A stretch of 64,000 bases of DNA, from the NCBI RefSeq assembly GCF_014779715.1, contig NZ_JACXYU010000005.1:1-64000 (forward strand), in the 5' to 3' direction. This DNA comes from Streptomyces chumphonensis (GTDB taxonomy: Bacteria > Actinomycetota > Actinomycetes > Streptomycetales > Streptomycetaceae). The notes under the pieces were generated by a model that was given only the letters and a program-made list of their open reading frames with translations, was not told where the DNA came from and did not search any database. A program made the position numbers and the translations under genes. Positions 16,635-25,339 of the stretch are shown one piece after another (position 1 is the first letter of the stretch; each line of letters begins with the position of its first letter).

Positions 16635-18172
16635 TACAGCAGGTGCCGGTAGGACCGCCCCGTCCGGTGCAGTCCCGCCAGGAGACAGCAGGTCGCCGAC
16701 ACCACGGCCGAGGCGAGCGCCAGCGGCGCCGACGGGACGGCGTGCAGGACGGCGACACCGATCACCACCGTGACCAGGCCGTCGAACTGCCACACCACGA
16801 CGCGCAGCCCCGACAGGTCGCCGAGCGGTGTGACGATCGGGAGGAGCAGGGCGAGCGGAAGGTGCAGCTTCATCTCCCGCAGGAAGCGGGCGCCGAGGGC
16901 GAGCACCACCGACCCGGCGACGAGTAACGCCGTGGCCCCCGGATCGTCCCGCACGTCCGTCCCCGGGGCCACGGACGCCAGACCGCCGCCCACCGCCACG
17001 CCGAGCGTCACGGCGAGGACGGGCCAGGTCAGCGTGCGGGCGGGCATCCCGCCCCACCGTCGGCCGAACAGCGGGGCGAGGGTCAGCTCGTCGCGCAGCC
17101 CGCGCCACGTCTCGCTGATCCACCCGGAACCCAGGTACACGCCGACGGTCCCGGCCGTCCACAGGGCCAGGGCGTGGCCCCCGTGGCGCTCGGCCGCCCC
17201 GAGGGTCAGCGCGGCACCGCCGCACAGGAGCAGCGCCGTGGCGGCGGACGTGCGGCCGGGCGTCCGGAGGGCCCGGACGACGCCCTGGGCGAGGTGTCCG
17301 CGCAGGCGGCCGTCCGGGCGGATCAGGGCCGTGGTGAGCCCGCGCGGCTCTGGCCGGTAGAGGTCCAGCGCGTGGTGCAGGGTGCCCGTCCAGGCGTACG
17401 CCTGCGCTTGAGAGAAGCGGGCCGCGTCGCGTGCCAGGCCGGGGAGGTCGATCGTGCGCAGGGATCGGAAGGCGACGCGTCCGAGGAGGGCGCCGGTGGT
17501 CGACAGCACCGCCGCGACCGGCCAGAGGCCGCCCGCCTGGCCCGGTGCCGTCCGGCTCGTCGCGGCCAGGACGGCAGCCGCACCGCCCACGGCGGCGGCG
17601 AGCACAAGGTTGTCGGCCGTCGCACGGATCTGGCCCCACAGCCAGGCGACGGCGACGAGCGCGGCGAGGCCCACCGCGACCGCGAGGGTCGGCGCGGCGG
17701 TCGCGGACCGGTCGAGGAGGTCGGTCGTGAGGGAGGCCGTCGCGGCGAGCGTCAGCAGTGTGGCCGTGCCCGCCCAGGCGAGTCGGCGCCGGGCCGTCGC
17801 GCCGAGGTAGGCCGTCGGGGGCAGGTCCGTGGACCGGAACACGTGCAGCAGGAAGGGCTGCGTCACCAGGGGCCCCCAGTACCGGCCGGTGAGCTGAGCC
17901 GTCCAGCACAGGGACGCCGCCACCGCGCTGAGGAGGGGCACCGCCGCCGAGGGGGAGCCGACGGCGACGAGCGTCGGGGCCGTGCTCGCGGCGTGGGCGA
18001 GGGGCACGAGGTAGATGAGAGCGAACAGGGAGACCAGGTAGAGCGTGTACGCCCGGCCGCGAACCGTCGCGCGGCCACCGCGCCGCGCGTAGCGGCGTCG
18101 CACGGCGCGGACCCGCGCCGCGGGGTCCGGAGCGGGATCGCGGCCGGGTGCCGCGACACGGGGCGTGGTCAC
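16610..18172 (-). CDS. Large membrane component of an ABC exporter
   Basis: A 520-residue integral membrane protein with roughly ten hydrophobic segments and no recognisable soluble domain. It overlaps the ATPase gene just upstream by 4 bp (GTGA), so it is most likely its membrane partner in a two-gene ABC exporter. GTG 18172 is chosen for that overlap; the open frame continues to 18196 without a better start. The first 45 residues are Arg-rich and cytoplasmic. Substrate unknown. The 3' end overlaps the convergent RibD-like gene. Confidence 0.65.
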   Translation of the reverse strand: MTTPRVAAPGRDPAPDPAARVRAVRRRYARRGGRATVRGRAYTLYLVSLFALIYLVPLAHAASTAPTLVAVGSPSAAVPLLSAVAASLCWTAQLTGRYWGPLVTQPFLLHVFRSTDLPPTAYLGATARRRLAWAGTATLLTLAATASLTTDLLDRSATAAPTLAVAVGLAALVAVAWLWGQIRATADNLVLAAAVGGAAAVLAATSRTAPGQAGGLWPVAAVLSTTGALLGRVAFRSLRTIDLPGLARDAARFSQAQAYAWTGTLHHALDLYRPEPRGLTTALIRPDGRLRGHLAQGVVRALRTPGRTSAATALLLCGGAALTLGAAERHGGHALALWTAGTVGVYLGSGWISETWRGLRDELTLAPLFGRRWGGMPARTLTWPVLAVTLGVAVGGGLASVAPGTDVRDDPGATALLVAGSVVLALGARFLREMKLHLPLALLLPIVTPLGDLSGLRVVVWQFDGLVTVVIGVAVLHAVPSAPLALASAVVSATCCLLAGLHRTGRSYRHLLYQDRGPGR

Positions 18173-18801
18173 CCCAGCTCCACGCGCCCGACGCACGCGT
18201 CGACCAGCGCGGGCTCGTGGGTGGCCACGAGGAACGCCGTGCCCTCCGCCGCCCGCTCGGTGAGCAGCGTGCCGAGCAGGCCGACGCGGCGCCGGTCGAG
18301 ATGCCGCTCGGGTTCGTCGAGCAGGACGGCGTCGGCGGGGCGTACGAGAGTCAGCGCGAGGCCGAAGAGCTGCAGCTGTCCGGACGAGACCTGGTGCGGG
18401 AAGCGCTCACCCAGCGGGGCCAGCCCCAGTCGGCCCAGGGTGGCTTCGGCGTGCGTGGCGGTCTCCGGGGTGTCGCCGTACCAGGAGGCGGCGACAAGGG
18501 TCACCTGCTCACGCAGCGTCATGTCGCGGGCGACGGGGACGGGGTCGACGAGCGAGGCCACACTCCGTCGGTGCGGCGCCCTGGTGAGGTCCGCCGGCTC
18601 GCCCCACACGGTGCAGGTCCCGGCCGTCAGGCTGCGGCTGCCGAGGAAGGCCCGCAGCAGGGTCGTCTTGCCCGAGCCGTTGCCGCCGGTGACGCACCAC
18701 GACTCGCCCGCCGCCACCGCGAAGGTGGTGGGGGCGAGCAGTGTGGTGCCGTCGAGGGTGACGGTGGCCCCGTGCGCGGCGAGGACCGGTGTCCCGGTCA
18801 C
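18169..18801 (-). CDS. ABC exporter ATPase
   Basis: A short, single-domain ABC ATPase of 210 residues. Walker A is GGNGSGKTT at about 39-47, the signature is SSGQLQLF (a variant of LSGGQ), Walker B AVLLDEPE and the switch His is in VATHEP. It precedes and overlaps the membrane gene, and follows the PH-domain gene by 7 bp on the same strand, suggesting one three-gene unit. Export of a lipid, peptide or drug cannot be distinguished from sequence. Confidence 0.83.
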   Translation of the reverse strand: MTGTPVLAAHGATVTLDGTTLLAPTTFAVAAGESWCVTGGNGSGKTTLLRAFLGSRSLTAGTCTVWGEPADLTRAPHRRSVASLVDPVPVARDMTLREQVTLVAASWYGDTPETATHAEATLGRLGLAPLGERFPHQVSSGQLQLFGLALTLVRPADAVLLDEPERHLDRRRVGLLGTLLTERAAEGTAFLVATHEPALVDACVGRVELG

Positions 18802-18808
18802 GGCGCGC

Positions 18809-19447
18809 TCAGCCGGTGAGGAGGAGGGTGGCGGTGGCGAGGGCGCCGAGGGCGGCGGGGGCGATGATCTCGTAGGCCCAGCGGACCGTGGGCTCGCCGC
18901 CCTTCCCCTCGTTGCGCTCGGCGAGCTCGCGGAGGGTGCCGATCGCCTCGTCGCCGGGCGGGCGGCGCGGGCCGTCGTCGTCGTCCGCGATGCCGCCGCC
19001 CATGCCGAACAGGCCGCCGGCGACGAAGCCGCGCCGGGGGCGTCCGGCCGCCCTGCGCTCGTTGTGGCGCTGGGCGCTGCGGCGGGCGCGCAGGGAGACG
19101 GGAATGGCCCAGAGCTGGAACTTGCGGCCGTCCTCGACGACGAGCTCGTTGGAGTAGACGGAGCGGATCGAGACGACGGCGCCCCAGGGGACGGTGATGG
19201 TGCGGAAGGGGTTCCTGATGCGGGCGCGGTCGGCTCCTGCGAAGACGGCCGGGCGCAGGGTGAAGGCGCTGATCAGGGGGACCAGGCAGAGCATGAACGC
19301 GCCGGCCGTCAGCGGGGCGCGTCCCTCACCGCGCAGGATGGCCTCACCGCCGATCCACAGGACGACGGCGAGGAGCAGCACACCGCCCGCCAGCGCGGCG
19401 GGGGAACGGTAGCTGCGATCCGAGTAGGGCGGCTGCTGGCTGGTCAT
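18809..19447 (-). CDS. Membrane-anchored PH-domain protein
   Basis: A 212-residue protein with two N-terminal membrane segments (about 17-35 and 45-65), a bacterial PH-like domain (strands RARIRNPFRTITVPWGAVVSIR and FQLWAIPVSLRAR), a charged loop and a C-terminal membrane helix (about 190-210). Such proteins occur widely in Streptomyces with no known function. It is first in the unit with the ABC pair and divergent from deoC across about 180 bp. From memory an equivalent gene sits beside deoC in S. coelicolor. Confidence 0.72.
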   Translation of the reverse strand: MTSQQPPYSDRSYRSPAALAGGVLLLAVVLWIGGEAILRGEGRAPLTAGAFMLCLVPLISAFTLRPAVFAGADRARIRNPFRTITVPWGAVVSIRSVYSNELVVEDGRKFQLWAIPVSLRARRSAQRHNERRAAGRPRRGFVAGGLFGMGGGIADDDDGPRRPPGDEAIGTLRELAERNEGKGGEPTVRWAYEIIAPAALGALATATLLLTG

Positions 19448-19535
19448 AGGGGCGATTGTGCCCGACCGTCCGGATGACGGACGTCTCGGTCCGGCATCTT
19501 TGTCGCCGCCGGGGCTCCGAGAGGCTTCGGGAGGG

Positions 19536-19577
19536 GGTTCCCGGCAGACGTCACAGGCGGTTCCCGGAAGACGTCAC
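19536..19577. repeat. 19-bp direct repeat upstream of deoC
   Basis: GGTTCCCGGCAGACGTCAC (19536-19554) is repeated as GGTTCCCGGAAGACGTCAC (19559-19577), 18 of 19 identical, period 23 bp. Each copy contains the GACGTC palindrome. They lie just ahead of the deoC operator and promoter and may be activator sites. Confidence 0.5.
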
Positions 19578-19597
19578 GTCGCCGGATCTGGCACGGA

Positions 19598-19611
19598 GCA
19601 ACGCGCGTAGA
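19598..19611. promoter_or_regulatory. Nucleoside-regulon palindrome at the deoC promoter
   Basis: GCAACGCGCGTAGA, 12 of 14 bases of the shared palindrome with a perfect right half. It abuts the -10 box at 19612, so binding should block transcription. Confidence 0.6.
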
Positions 19612-19617
19612 TATGCT
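19612..19617 (+). promoter_or_regulatory. Leaderless -10 box of deoC
   Basis: TATGCT, seven bases before GTG 19625, supporting that start over the in-frame ATG at 19613, which would fall inside the promoter. Confidence 0.55.
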
Positions 19618-19624
19618 GCTTTGC

Positions 19625-20581
19625 GTGACCTCACAGAGCCCACCCCTGACCGCACTGGCCGACGTCACCGCGTCCGACGCCGCACTGCGCCGCTTCCTGC
19701 ACGGCCTGCCCGGCGTCGACGGGGTCGGCCTGGAAGCCCGTGCCGCCTCGCTCGGCACCCGATCCGTCAAGACGACGGCCAAGGCGTACGCGATCGACCT
19801 GGCCATCTCGATGATCGACCTCACCACCCTGGAGGGCGCGGACACCCCGGGCAAGGTCCGGTCGCTGTCGGCGAAGGGCATGACGCCCGACCCCACCGAC
19901 CGGGGGACGCCGAGCGTCGCGGCGATCTGCGTCTATCCGGACATGGCGGCCGTCGCCAAGGAGGCGCTCGGCACCTCGGGCGTGCGGGTGGCGTCCGTGG
20001 CCACGGCCTTCCCCGCCGGACGCGCGGCGCTGCCGGTGAAGCTCGCCGACACCCGCGACGCGGTGGCGGCCGGGGCGGACGAGATCGACATGGTGATCGA
20101 CCGGGGGGCCTTCCTCTCCGGCCGCTACCTGGAGGTCTTCGAGGAGATCCGCGCGGTCAAGGAGGTCTGCGGCACGGCGCGGCTCAAGGTCATCTTCGAG
20201 ACGGGCGAGCTGTCGACGTACGACAACATCCGCCGCGTCTCCTGGCTGGCGATGCTGGCGGGCGCGGACTTCGTCAAGACCTCGACGGGCAAGGTCGCCG
20301 TCAACGCCACCCCGGCGAACACGCTGCTGCTCATGGAGGCCGTGCGCGACTTCCGGGCGGCGACGGGCGTGCAGGTCGGCGTCAAGCCGGCCGGCGGCAT
20401 CCGCACCACCAAGGACGCGATCAAGTACCTGGTCATGGTGAACGAGACGCTGGGCGACGACTGGCTGTCGAACGAGTGGTTCCGCTTCGGCGCCTCCAGC
20501 CTCCTCAACGACCTGCTGATGCAGCGGCAGAAGCTGCGGACCGGCCGCTACTCCGGCCCCGACTACGTCACGGTGGACTGA
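19625..20581 (+). CDS. deoC: Deoxyribose-phosphate aldolase
   Basis: A class I aldolase of 318 residues. It cleaves 2-deoxyribose-5-phosphate to glyceraldehyde-3-phosphate and acetaldehyde in the cytoplasm. The Schiff-base Lys is in FVKTSTGK and the second catalytic Lys in KPAGGIRT. An N-terminal extension of about 80 residues makes it longer than the 250-residue E. coli form, like other actinobacterial versions. It starts a three-gene operon: the aldehyde dehydrogenase begins two bases after its stop, fitting removal of acetaldehyde. Control is probably through the palindrome at its promoter. Confidence 0.93.
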   Translation: MTSQSPPLTALADVTASDAALRRFLHGLPGVDGVGLEARAASLGTRSVKTTAKAYAIDLAISMIDLTTLEGADTPGKVRSLSAKGMTPDPTDRGTPSVAAICVYPDMAAVAKEALGTSGVRVASVATAFPAGRAALPVKLADTRDAVAAGADEIDMVIDRGAFLSGRYLEVFEEIRAVKEVCGTARLKVIFETGELSTYDNIRRVSWLAMLAGADFVKTSTGKVAVNATPANTLLLMEAVRDFRAATGVQVGVKPAGGIRTTKDAIKYLVMVNETLGDDWLSNEWFRFGASSLLNDLLMQRQKLRTGRYSGPDYVTVD

Positions 20582-20583
20582 TC

Positions 20584-22014
20584 ATGGGTTTTGACTACGC
20601 ACCCGCGCCGGAGTCGCGGGCGATCGTCGACATCGCGCCGTCCTACGGCCTGTTCATCGACGGCGAGTTCCGCGAGGCGGCGGACGGGAAGGTCTTCAAG
20701 ACGGTCGCCCCCGCCACCGAGGAGGTCCTCTCCGAGGTCGCGCAGGCGGGCGAGGAGGACGTGGACGCCGCGGTCGCCGCCGCGCGCCGCGCGTTCGCCT
20801 CGTGGTCCGCGCTGCCGGGCGCCGAGCGGGGCAAGTACCTCTTCCGCATCGCGCGCGTCCTCCAGGAGCGCTCGCGCGAGCTGGCCGTCCTGGAGACGCT
20901 CGACAACGGCAAGCCGATCAAGGAGACGCGGGACGTCGACCTCCCGCAGGTCGCGGCGCACTTCTTCTACTACGCCGGGTGGGCCGACAAGCTCGCCCAC
21001 GCCGGGTACGGGCCGAGCCCCCGGCCGCTCGGCGTGGCGGGCCAGGTCATCCCGTGGAACTTCCCGCTGCTGATGCTGGCCTGGAAGATCGCCCCGGCGC
21101 TCGCCACCGGCAACACGGTGGTGCTCAAGCCCGCCGAGACGACACCGCTGTCGGCGCTGTTCTTCGCCGACGTCTGCCGCCGGGCCGGCCTGCCGAAGGG
21201 CGTCGTCAACATCGTGACCGGCGACGGCCGCACCGGCGCCGCGCTCGTCGCCCACCCCGACGTGAACAAGGTGGCCTTCACCGGCTCCACCGGCGTCGGC
21301 AAGCAGATCGCCCGCACGGTGGCCGGGACGTCGAAGAAGCTCACGCTCGAACTCGGCGGCAAGGGCGCCAACATCGTCTTCGACGACGCCCCGGTCGACC
21401 AGGCCGTCGAGGGCATCGTGAACGGCATCTTCTTCAACCAGGGCCAGGTGTGCTGCGCGGGTTCGCGGCTGCTGGTCCAGGAGTCCGTGCGGGACGAGGT
21501 GCTGGACGCCCTCAAGCGCCGGCTGGGCACGCTGCGGCTCGGCGACCCGCTGGACAAGAACACCGACATCGGCGCCATCAACTCCGCCGAGCAGCTCGCC
21601 CGCATCACCGCGCTCGCCGAGACCGGCGAGGCGGAGGGCGCCGAGCGCTGGTCGCCCGCGTGCGAGCTGCCGTCGTCCGGGTACTGGTTCGCGCCGACGC
21701 TGTTCACCGGCGTCTCCCAGGCGCACACGATCGCCCGCGACGAGATCTTCGGCCCCGTCCTGTCGGTGCTGACGTTCCGCACCCCCGACGAGGCCGTGGC
21801 CAAGGCGAACAACACGCCCTACGGGCTCTCGGCGGGCATCTGGACGGAGAAGGGCTCGCGCATCCTGGCGATGGCGAGCAAGCTCCGGGCCGGTGTGGTG
21901 TGGGCCAACACGTTCAACAAGTTCGACCCGACCTCGCCGTTCGGCGGCTACAAGGAGTCGGGCTTCGGCCGCGAGGGCGGCCGTCACGGTCTGGAGGCGT
22001 ACCTCGATGTCTGA
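20584..22014 (+). CDS. Aldehyde dehydrogenase, catalytic half of an ALDH16-like pair
   Basis: A full NAD(P)-dependent aldehyde dehydrogenase of 476 residues. The catalytic Cys290 lies in GQVCCAG and the general base Glu256 in LELGGK. The cofactor stretch is PWNFPLLM and FTGSTGVGK. Placed two bases after deoC, it probably oxidises the acetaldehyde released from deoxyribose-5-phosphate. The next gene overlaps its end by 8 bp and encodes a noncatalytic ALDH-like chain. The two together (476 + 297 residues) match the domain order of single-chain ALDH16 enzymes. Confidence 0.9.
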   Translation: MGFDYAPAPESRAIVDIAPSYGLFIDGEFREAADGKVFKTVAPATEEVLSEVAQAGEEDVDAAVAAARRAFASWSALPGAERGKYLFRIARVLQERSRELAVLETLDNGKPIKETRDVDLPQVAAHFFYYAGWADKLAHAGYGPSPRPLGVAGQVIPWNFPLLMLAWKIAPALATGNTVVLKPAETTPLSALFFADVCRRAGLPKGVVNIVTGDGRTGAALVAHPDVNKVAFTGSTGVGKQIARTVAGTSKKLTLELGGKGANIVFDDAPVDQAVEGIVNGIFFNQGQVCCAGSRLLVQESVRDEVLDALKRRLGTLRLGDPLDKNTDIGAINSAEQLARITALAETGEAEGAERWSPACELPSSGYWFAPTLFTGVSQAHTIARDEIFGPVLSVLTFRTPDEAVAKANNTPYGLSAGIWTEKGSRILAMASKLRAGVVWANTFNKFDPTSPFGGYKESGFGREGGRHGLEAYLDV

Positions 22015-22900
22015 GCGACCTGAACGGCTCGCAGTGCTCAAGACGTACAAGCTCTTCGTCGGGGGCAAGTTCCCCCGCTCCGAGAGCGGACGGGTGTACG
22101 AGGTGACGGACTCCAAGGGCCGCCTGCTGGCCAACGCCCCGCTGGCCTCCCGCAAGGACGCGCGGGACGCCGTCGGTGCGGCGCGCAAGGCGTTCGGCGG
22201 CTGGTCCGGCGCCACGGCCTACAACCGCGGCCAGGTGCTCTACCGGGTGGCGGAGATGCTGGAGGGCCGCCGCGAGCAGTTCACCGCCGAGGTGGCGGCG
22301 GGCTCCGGGATCTCCCGGGCCAAGGCGGCGGCCGAGGTGGACGCGGCCATCGACCGCTGGGTCTGGTACGCGGGCTGGTCCGACAAGATCGCCCAGGTCG
22401 CCGGCGGGGCCAACCCCGTCGCCGGACCGTTCTTCAACCTCTCCACGCCGGAGCCGACGGGCGTCGTGGCCGTGCTGGCGCCCCAGGACAGCGCGCTGCT
22501 GGGCCTGGTGTCCGTCGTCGCCCCCGCGATCGTCACCGGCAACACCGTGGTGGTCGCCGCGAACGAGAAGGCACCGCTGCCCGCCCTGTCGCTCGCCGAG
22601 GTGCTGGCCACCTCGGACGTGCCCGGCGGCGTCGTCAACGTGCTGTCCGGTCGCACCGCCGAGTTGGGCGCGCCACTGGCCGCCCACCAGGACGTCAACG
22701 CCATCGACCTGGCGGGGGCGGACGCGGAGCTCGCCAAGGAGCTCCAGATCGCGGCGGCCGACAACCTCAAGCGCGTGGTGCGACCCCGCGCCGAGCGGTG
22801 GACCACCGACCCGGGCACGGACCGGATGCTCGCCTTCCTGGAGACGAAGACGGTCTGGCACCCCACCGGCTCCCTCGGCGCCTCCGGCTCCGCCTACTGA
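22007..22900 (+). CDS. Noncatalytic aldehyde dehydrogenase-like partner
   Basis: A 297-residue protein covering only the N-terminal and cofactor-binding parts of the ALDH fold (YKLFVGGKFPRSESG, GNTVVVAANEKAPLPALSLAEVL, VPGGVVNVLSG). It stops before the catalytic-domain Cys, and the ELGGK base motif is absent. It is not a recent truncation: it has a clean stop, normal codon use and an 8-bp start/stop overlap with the active enzyme. In ALDH16 proteins a similar inactive second domain is fused behind the catalytic one, so I read this as the second domain encoded separately. A structural or activating role is inferred. A strong terminator follows. Confidence 0.82.
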   Translation: MSERPERLAVLKTYKLFVGGKFPRSESGRVYEVTDSKGRLLANAPLASRKDARDAVGAARKAFGGWSGATAYNRGQVLYRVAEMLEGRREQFTAEVAAGSGISRAKAAAEVDAAIDRWVWYAGWSDKIAQVAGGANPVAGPFFNLSTPEPTGVVAVLAPQDSALLGLVSVVAPAIVTGNTVVVAANEKAPLPALSLAEVLATSDVPGGVVNVLSGRTAELGAPLAAHQDVNAIDLAGADAELAKELQIAAADNLKRVVRPRAERWTTDPGTDRMLAFLETKTVWHPTGSLGASGSAY

Positions 22901-22923
22901 GCCCCGCTCCACCCCCTGGAGCC

Positions 22924-22961
22924 GCAGCCCCGCTCCCCCGCCGTCCGGGGAGCGGGGCTGC
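22924..22961. terminator. Hairpin terminator of the deoC operon
   Basis: A perfect 15-bp stem (22924-22938 with 22947-22961) and 8-nt loop, 24 bp after the stop of the second aldehyde dehydrogenase gene. Confidence 0.85.
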
Positions 22962-22999
22962 CCGCATGTGGTCATGAGCACGACGCTAGGCTGAACCGC

Positions 23000-23395
23000 G
23001 TGATGCGCAGGAAGGCAGCCGTACGCAGGCTTGTGGCAACAGTGGTCGGCCTCGCGGTACTCGCCTCGGGCTGCGCGGCCTCGATCGACCCCGACGCCCT
23101 GCCCGGCCGCTACCGCGACGAGACCGGCGGCGAGGTCCGGCTCGAACCCGACGGGACGTTCTCCGTCACCGCCGTGTCGACCAACGACTCCTCCGGCCCC
23201 GCCGACTTCAGCGGCACCTGGGAGTTCCACGACAGCGACATGACCACCGACTTCGTCTACCTGTCGGTCGAGGACGGCGGACTCGGCCGCATCGCGGGCA
23301 TCCAGCTCTACACGGAGGACCAGGAGACGGTGTACTTCCGCCACGACGTGGACGGCCCCCCGACCACGGTGCTCCACAAGGTCGACACCCCGTAG
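23000..23395 (+). CDS. Small lipoprotein of unknown function
   Basis: A 131-residue predicted lipoprotein with an Arg-rich start, a hydrophobic core and lipobox LASGC. The mature part is short and beta-rich, with the pattern GRYRDETGGEVRLEPDGTF followed by SGTWEF, as in small lipocalin-like domains. I do not recognise a specific family. Either GTG 23000 or ATG 23003 could be the start. It is convergent with the phosphotransferase gene. Confidence 0.6.
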   Translation: MMRRKAAVRRLVATVVGLAVLASGCAASIDPDALPGRYRDETGGEVRLEPDGTFSVTAVSTNDSSGPADFSGTWEFHDSDMTTDFVYLSVEDGGLGRIAGIQLYTEDQETVYFRHDVDGPPTTVLHKVDTP

Positions 23396-23445
23396 ACCTC
23401 ACCCGCCGGTCCGGCCGCGTCGCTCAGCACGAGCGCGCGGCCGCC

Positions 23446-24192
23446 TCACATCCGGGACCTCAGCACGTCGACCTCGCAGCCCGGTGAGAAGGGGTCGAAG
23501 CCGTGCTCGACGAGCCAGCGCACCGCCAGCAGACTGCGCAGCGACCACCACGCGTGGACCACGTCGAGGTCGACGTCGGTGCCGTACCCGGCGATGACGT
23601 CGTCGAGATGCTCCGCATGCCCGAGCGTGAAGGTGGCGAGGTCGTACAGGGCGTCCCCTCGGCCCGCCTCGGACCAGTCGATGACGCCCGTGACCGCGTC
23701 ACCGTCGAAGAAGACATGCGCGATCTGCAGGTCGCCGTGCGTGAACGCCGGAGTCCACGGCCGGAGGGCGGCCTCGGCGACCTCGCGGTTGCGGGCGACC
23801 AGATCGGCAGGCAGCAGGCCGTTCGTCACCAGCAGCGCGCACTCCGCGTCGAGTTCGGCCGCCAGCCGGGCGGCGCTCCGCCCGGCCCGGCCGGTCCAGG
23901 ACGGCGGCGGCGCGTCGTGCAACCGTCGCAGGACGCGGCCCGCGGCGGCCCAGGCCGCGGGCGCCCCGGCCGACGGCCCACCGAGGCGGCCGAGCGTCGT
24001 CCCCGGAACCGCCGCGATCGCGAGGACGGGCGGCTTGCGCCACAGGACCTCCGGCGTCGGGACGGGCGCCAGGGCCATCGCCTCGACCTCGACGTCGACG
24101 CGCGCCTGATCGGCGTCGACCTTCAGGAACACGTCGCCGACGCGCAGGGTCGCGCGCTCGGAATGGGCCACGACGACTTCGACCTCATCCAT
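23446..24192 (-). CDS. Aminoglycoside phosphotransferase (APH)-fold kinase
   Basis: A 248-residue small-molecule kinase of the APH/choline kinase fold. The catalytic loop is THGDLQIAHVFF and the metal-binding motif GVIDWSEAG, both intact. The N-lobe is present (ATLRVGDVFLKVDAD with its Lys). ATG 24192 is preferred because the upstream extension to 24273 does not look like part of the fold. Actinobacteria carry many such genes. Resistance is possible but not implied. It marks the left part of an accessory-looking stretch. Confidence 0.78.
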   Translation of the reverse strand: MDEVEVVVAHSERATLRVGDVFLKVDADQARVDVEVEAMALAPVPTPEVLWRKPPVLAIAAVPGTTLGRLGGPSAGAPAAWAAAGRVLRRLHDAPPPSWTGRAGRSAARLAAELDAECALLVTNGLLPADLVARNREVAEAALRPWTPAFTHGDLQIAHVFFDGDAVTGVIDWSEAGRGDALYDLATFTLGHAEHLDDVIAGYGTDVDLDVVHAWWSLRSLLAVRWLVEHGFDPFSPGCEVDVLRSRM

Positions 24193-24314
24193 GGCGGCCA
24201 GTATCCCCGGACACCCGACGGCCGTCCCCCGGATTTCCGCCAGCAGCCCAGGGCACGGCGACCCCGCGGTCAAATGAACGACCCGCTCCGCCCCTTCGGC
24301 GAGGCGGCCTTTCG

Positions 24315-24645
24315 TCAGGAACCGTCCACCGTGTAGGTGGTGGGCTGACCCGTCGCCGCGTCGACAGCCACGATCGGGCCCGCCTGTCCGGCCACACCCG
24401 TCGGGAAGAGCCAGGGAGCCTCCAGGCCGCTTCTTCAGGGTGTCTCACGCCCCGGCCCGCTCTTCCCGGCTGAGGCGTTCGACCGCCTGGGCCTCAGTGA
24501 TGTCCAGGTCACGGGCCATGGCCTCGGTGACGCGGTCGATGGCTCCGCCTTCCACGGCGCTGGCGGGACCGGACAGGGAGGGTATGCCGATCAGTGTGGC
24601 GGCGGCCGCTGTGGCGGCGAGGGTGCGGAGTAGGGGTCGGTGCAC
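24315..24645 (-). pseudogene. Remnant of a secreted protein, possibly a trypsin-like protease
   Basis: From GTG 24645 a 66-residue frame encodes a signal peptide (LAATAAAATLIGIPSLS) and then AMARDLDITEAQAVERL. That stretch resembles the start of the alpha-lytic-protease-type propeptide of streptogrisins. It stops at 24445. Shifted by one base, a second well-formed stretch (PWLFPTGVAGQAGPIVAV through TVDGS) ends at 24315. The protease domain itself is missing. I read this as an internally deleted, frameshifted gene. A genuine short secreted peptide for the first part cannot be excluded. A ribosome site GGAGAGGA precedes the GTG. Confidence 0.4.
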
Positions 24646-24715
24646 GGTGGTGGTGTCCTCTCCTGCCACGAGCGCGGTACGTGGGGCGCGGTGGGGCCCG
24701 GTCGTGGCGTGTGGG

Positions 24716-25339
24716 TCAGTAGCCGTTGGGCCCGAGCACGTTGACGAAGAGCGGGTCGCGCTGGGTGCCGCCGAGAGTGACGCTCTGCGTGACGACCTTG
24801 CCGTAGTAGGCATTGGCGTTGATGACCTTGCCGTCACCGATGTAGATCCCGGTGTGGTCCAGGTCACCGCCGTATCGGATGCCGTCTCTCTTGTCCGTGT
24901 CCCAGAAGACGAGGTCGCCGGGGCGCGGGTTGGACACCACGCGGCCCTGGTCGATCTGGCCCTGGAGCCAGTAGTTGAGCTGGAGGCCGCGGCCGGTGGC
25001 GTTCAGCGTGCCGTGCCAGATGGCGTTGCGGTTGAAGCACTCGCAGTCCATGGCCGACTCCCGGCAGGTCCAGCCGTACTCCAGTCGGTACGGGCGACCC
25101 AGTCGGTTCTTCGCGGCGCGGACGACGGCCCTGCGCACCGCCGAGAGGGCCTCCGTCTCGTACCCCGCCGCGTCCGCCTGCGGAGCTGCGGCGGCCGCGG
25201 ACGAGGCGGAGGGCTGGGCGGGGGCGGCCACGGCGGTCGCGGGCACTGCGGCGACGGGGCCGGCGAGCAGGGCGGCGGTGAGCACCGCCGTCCGACGTGA
25301 CCGAGACATGACATTTTTACGGATGACGGGTGCGCGCAT
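24716..25339 (-). CDS. Secreted NlpC/P60-type peptidase
   Basis: A 207-residue secreted protein with a signal peptide (residues 1 to about 40, Ala-rich core after RSRR) and a C-terminal NlpC/P60-like domain. The likely catalytic Cys99 is in MDCECF and the His161 in LDHTGIYIGDG, with the typical PGDLVFW between them. Such enzymes cut peptidoglycan stem peptides. The DC-x-C arrangement differs from the common DCSG, so activity is plausible rather than certain. ATG 25339 has AAGGAC upstream. It is divergent from the TetR-type gene across 125 bp. Confidence 0.75.
   Translation of the reverse strand: MRAPVIRKNVMSRSRRTAVLTAALLAGPVAAVPATAVAAPAQPSASSAAAAAPQADAAGYETEALSAVRRAVVRAAKNRLGRPYRLEYGWTCRESAMDCECFNRNAIWHGTLNATGRGLQLNYWLQGQIDQGRVVSNPRPGDLVFWDTDKRDGIRYGGDLDHTGIYIGDGKVINANAYYGKVVTQSVTLGGTQRDPLFVNVLGPNGY

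Noticed and set aside
18080..18098. CGCGCGTAG-like sequence resembling the nucleoside palindrome
   Set aside because: It lies inside the membrane-protein coding region, matches only one half and is not near a start.
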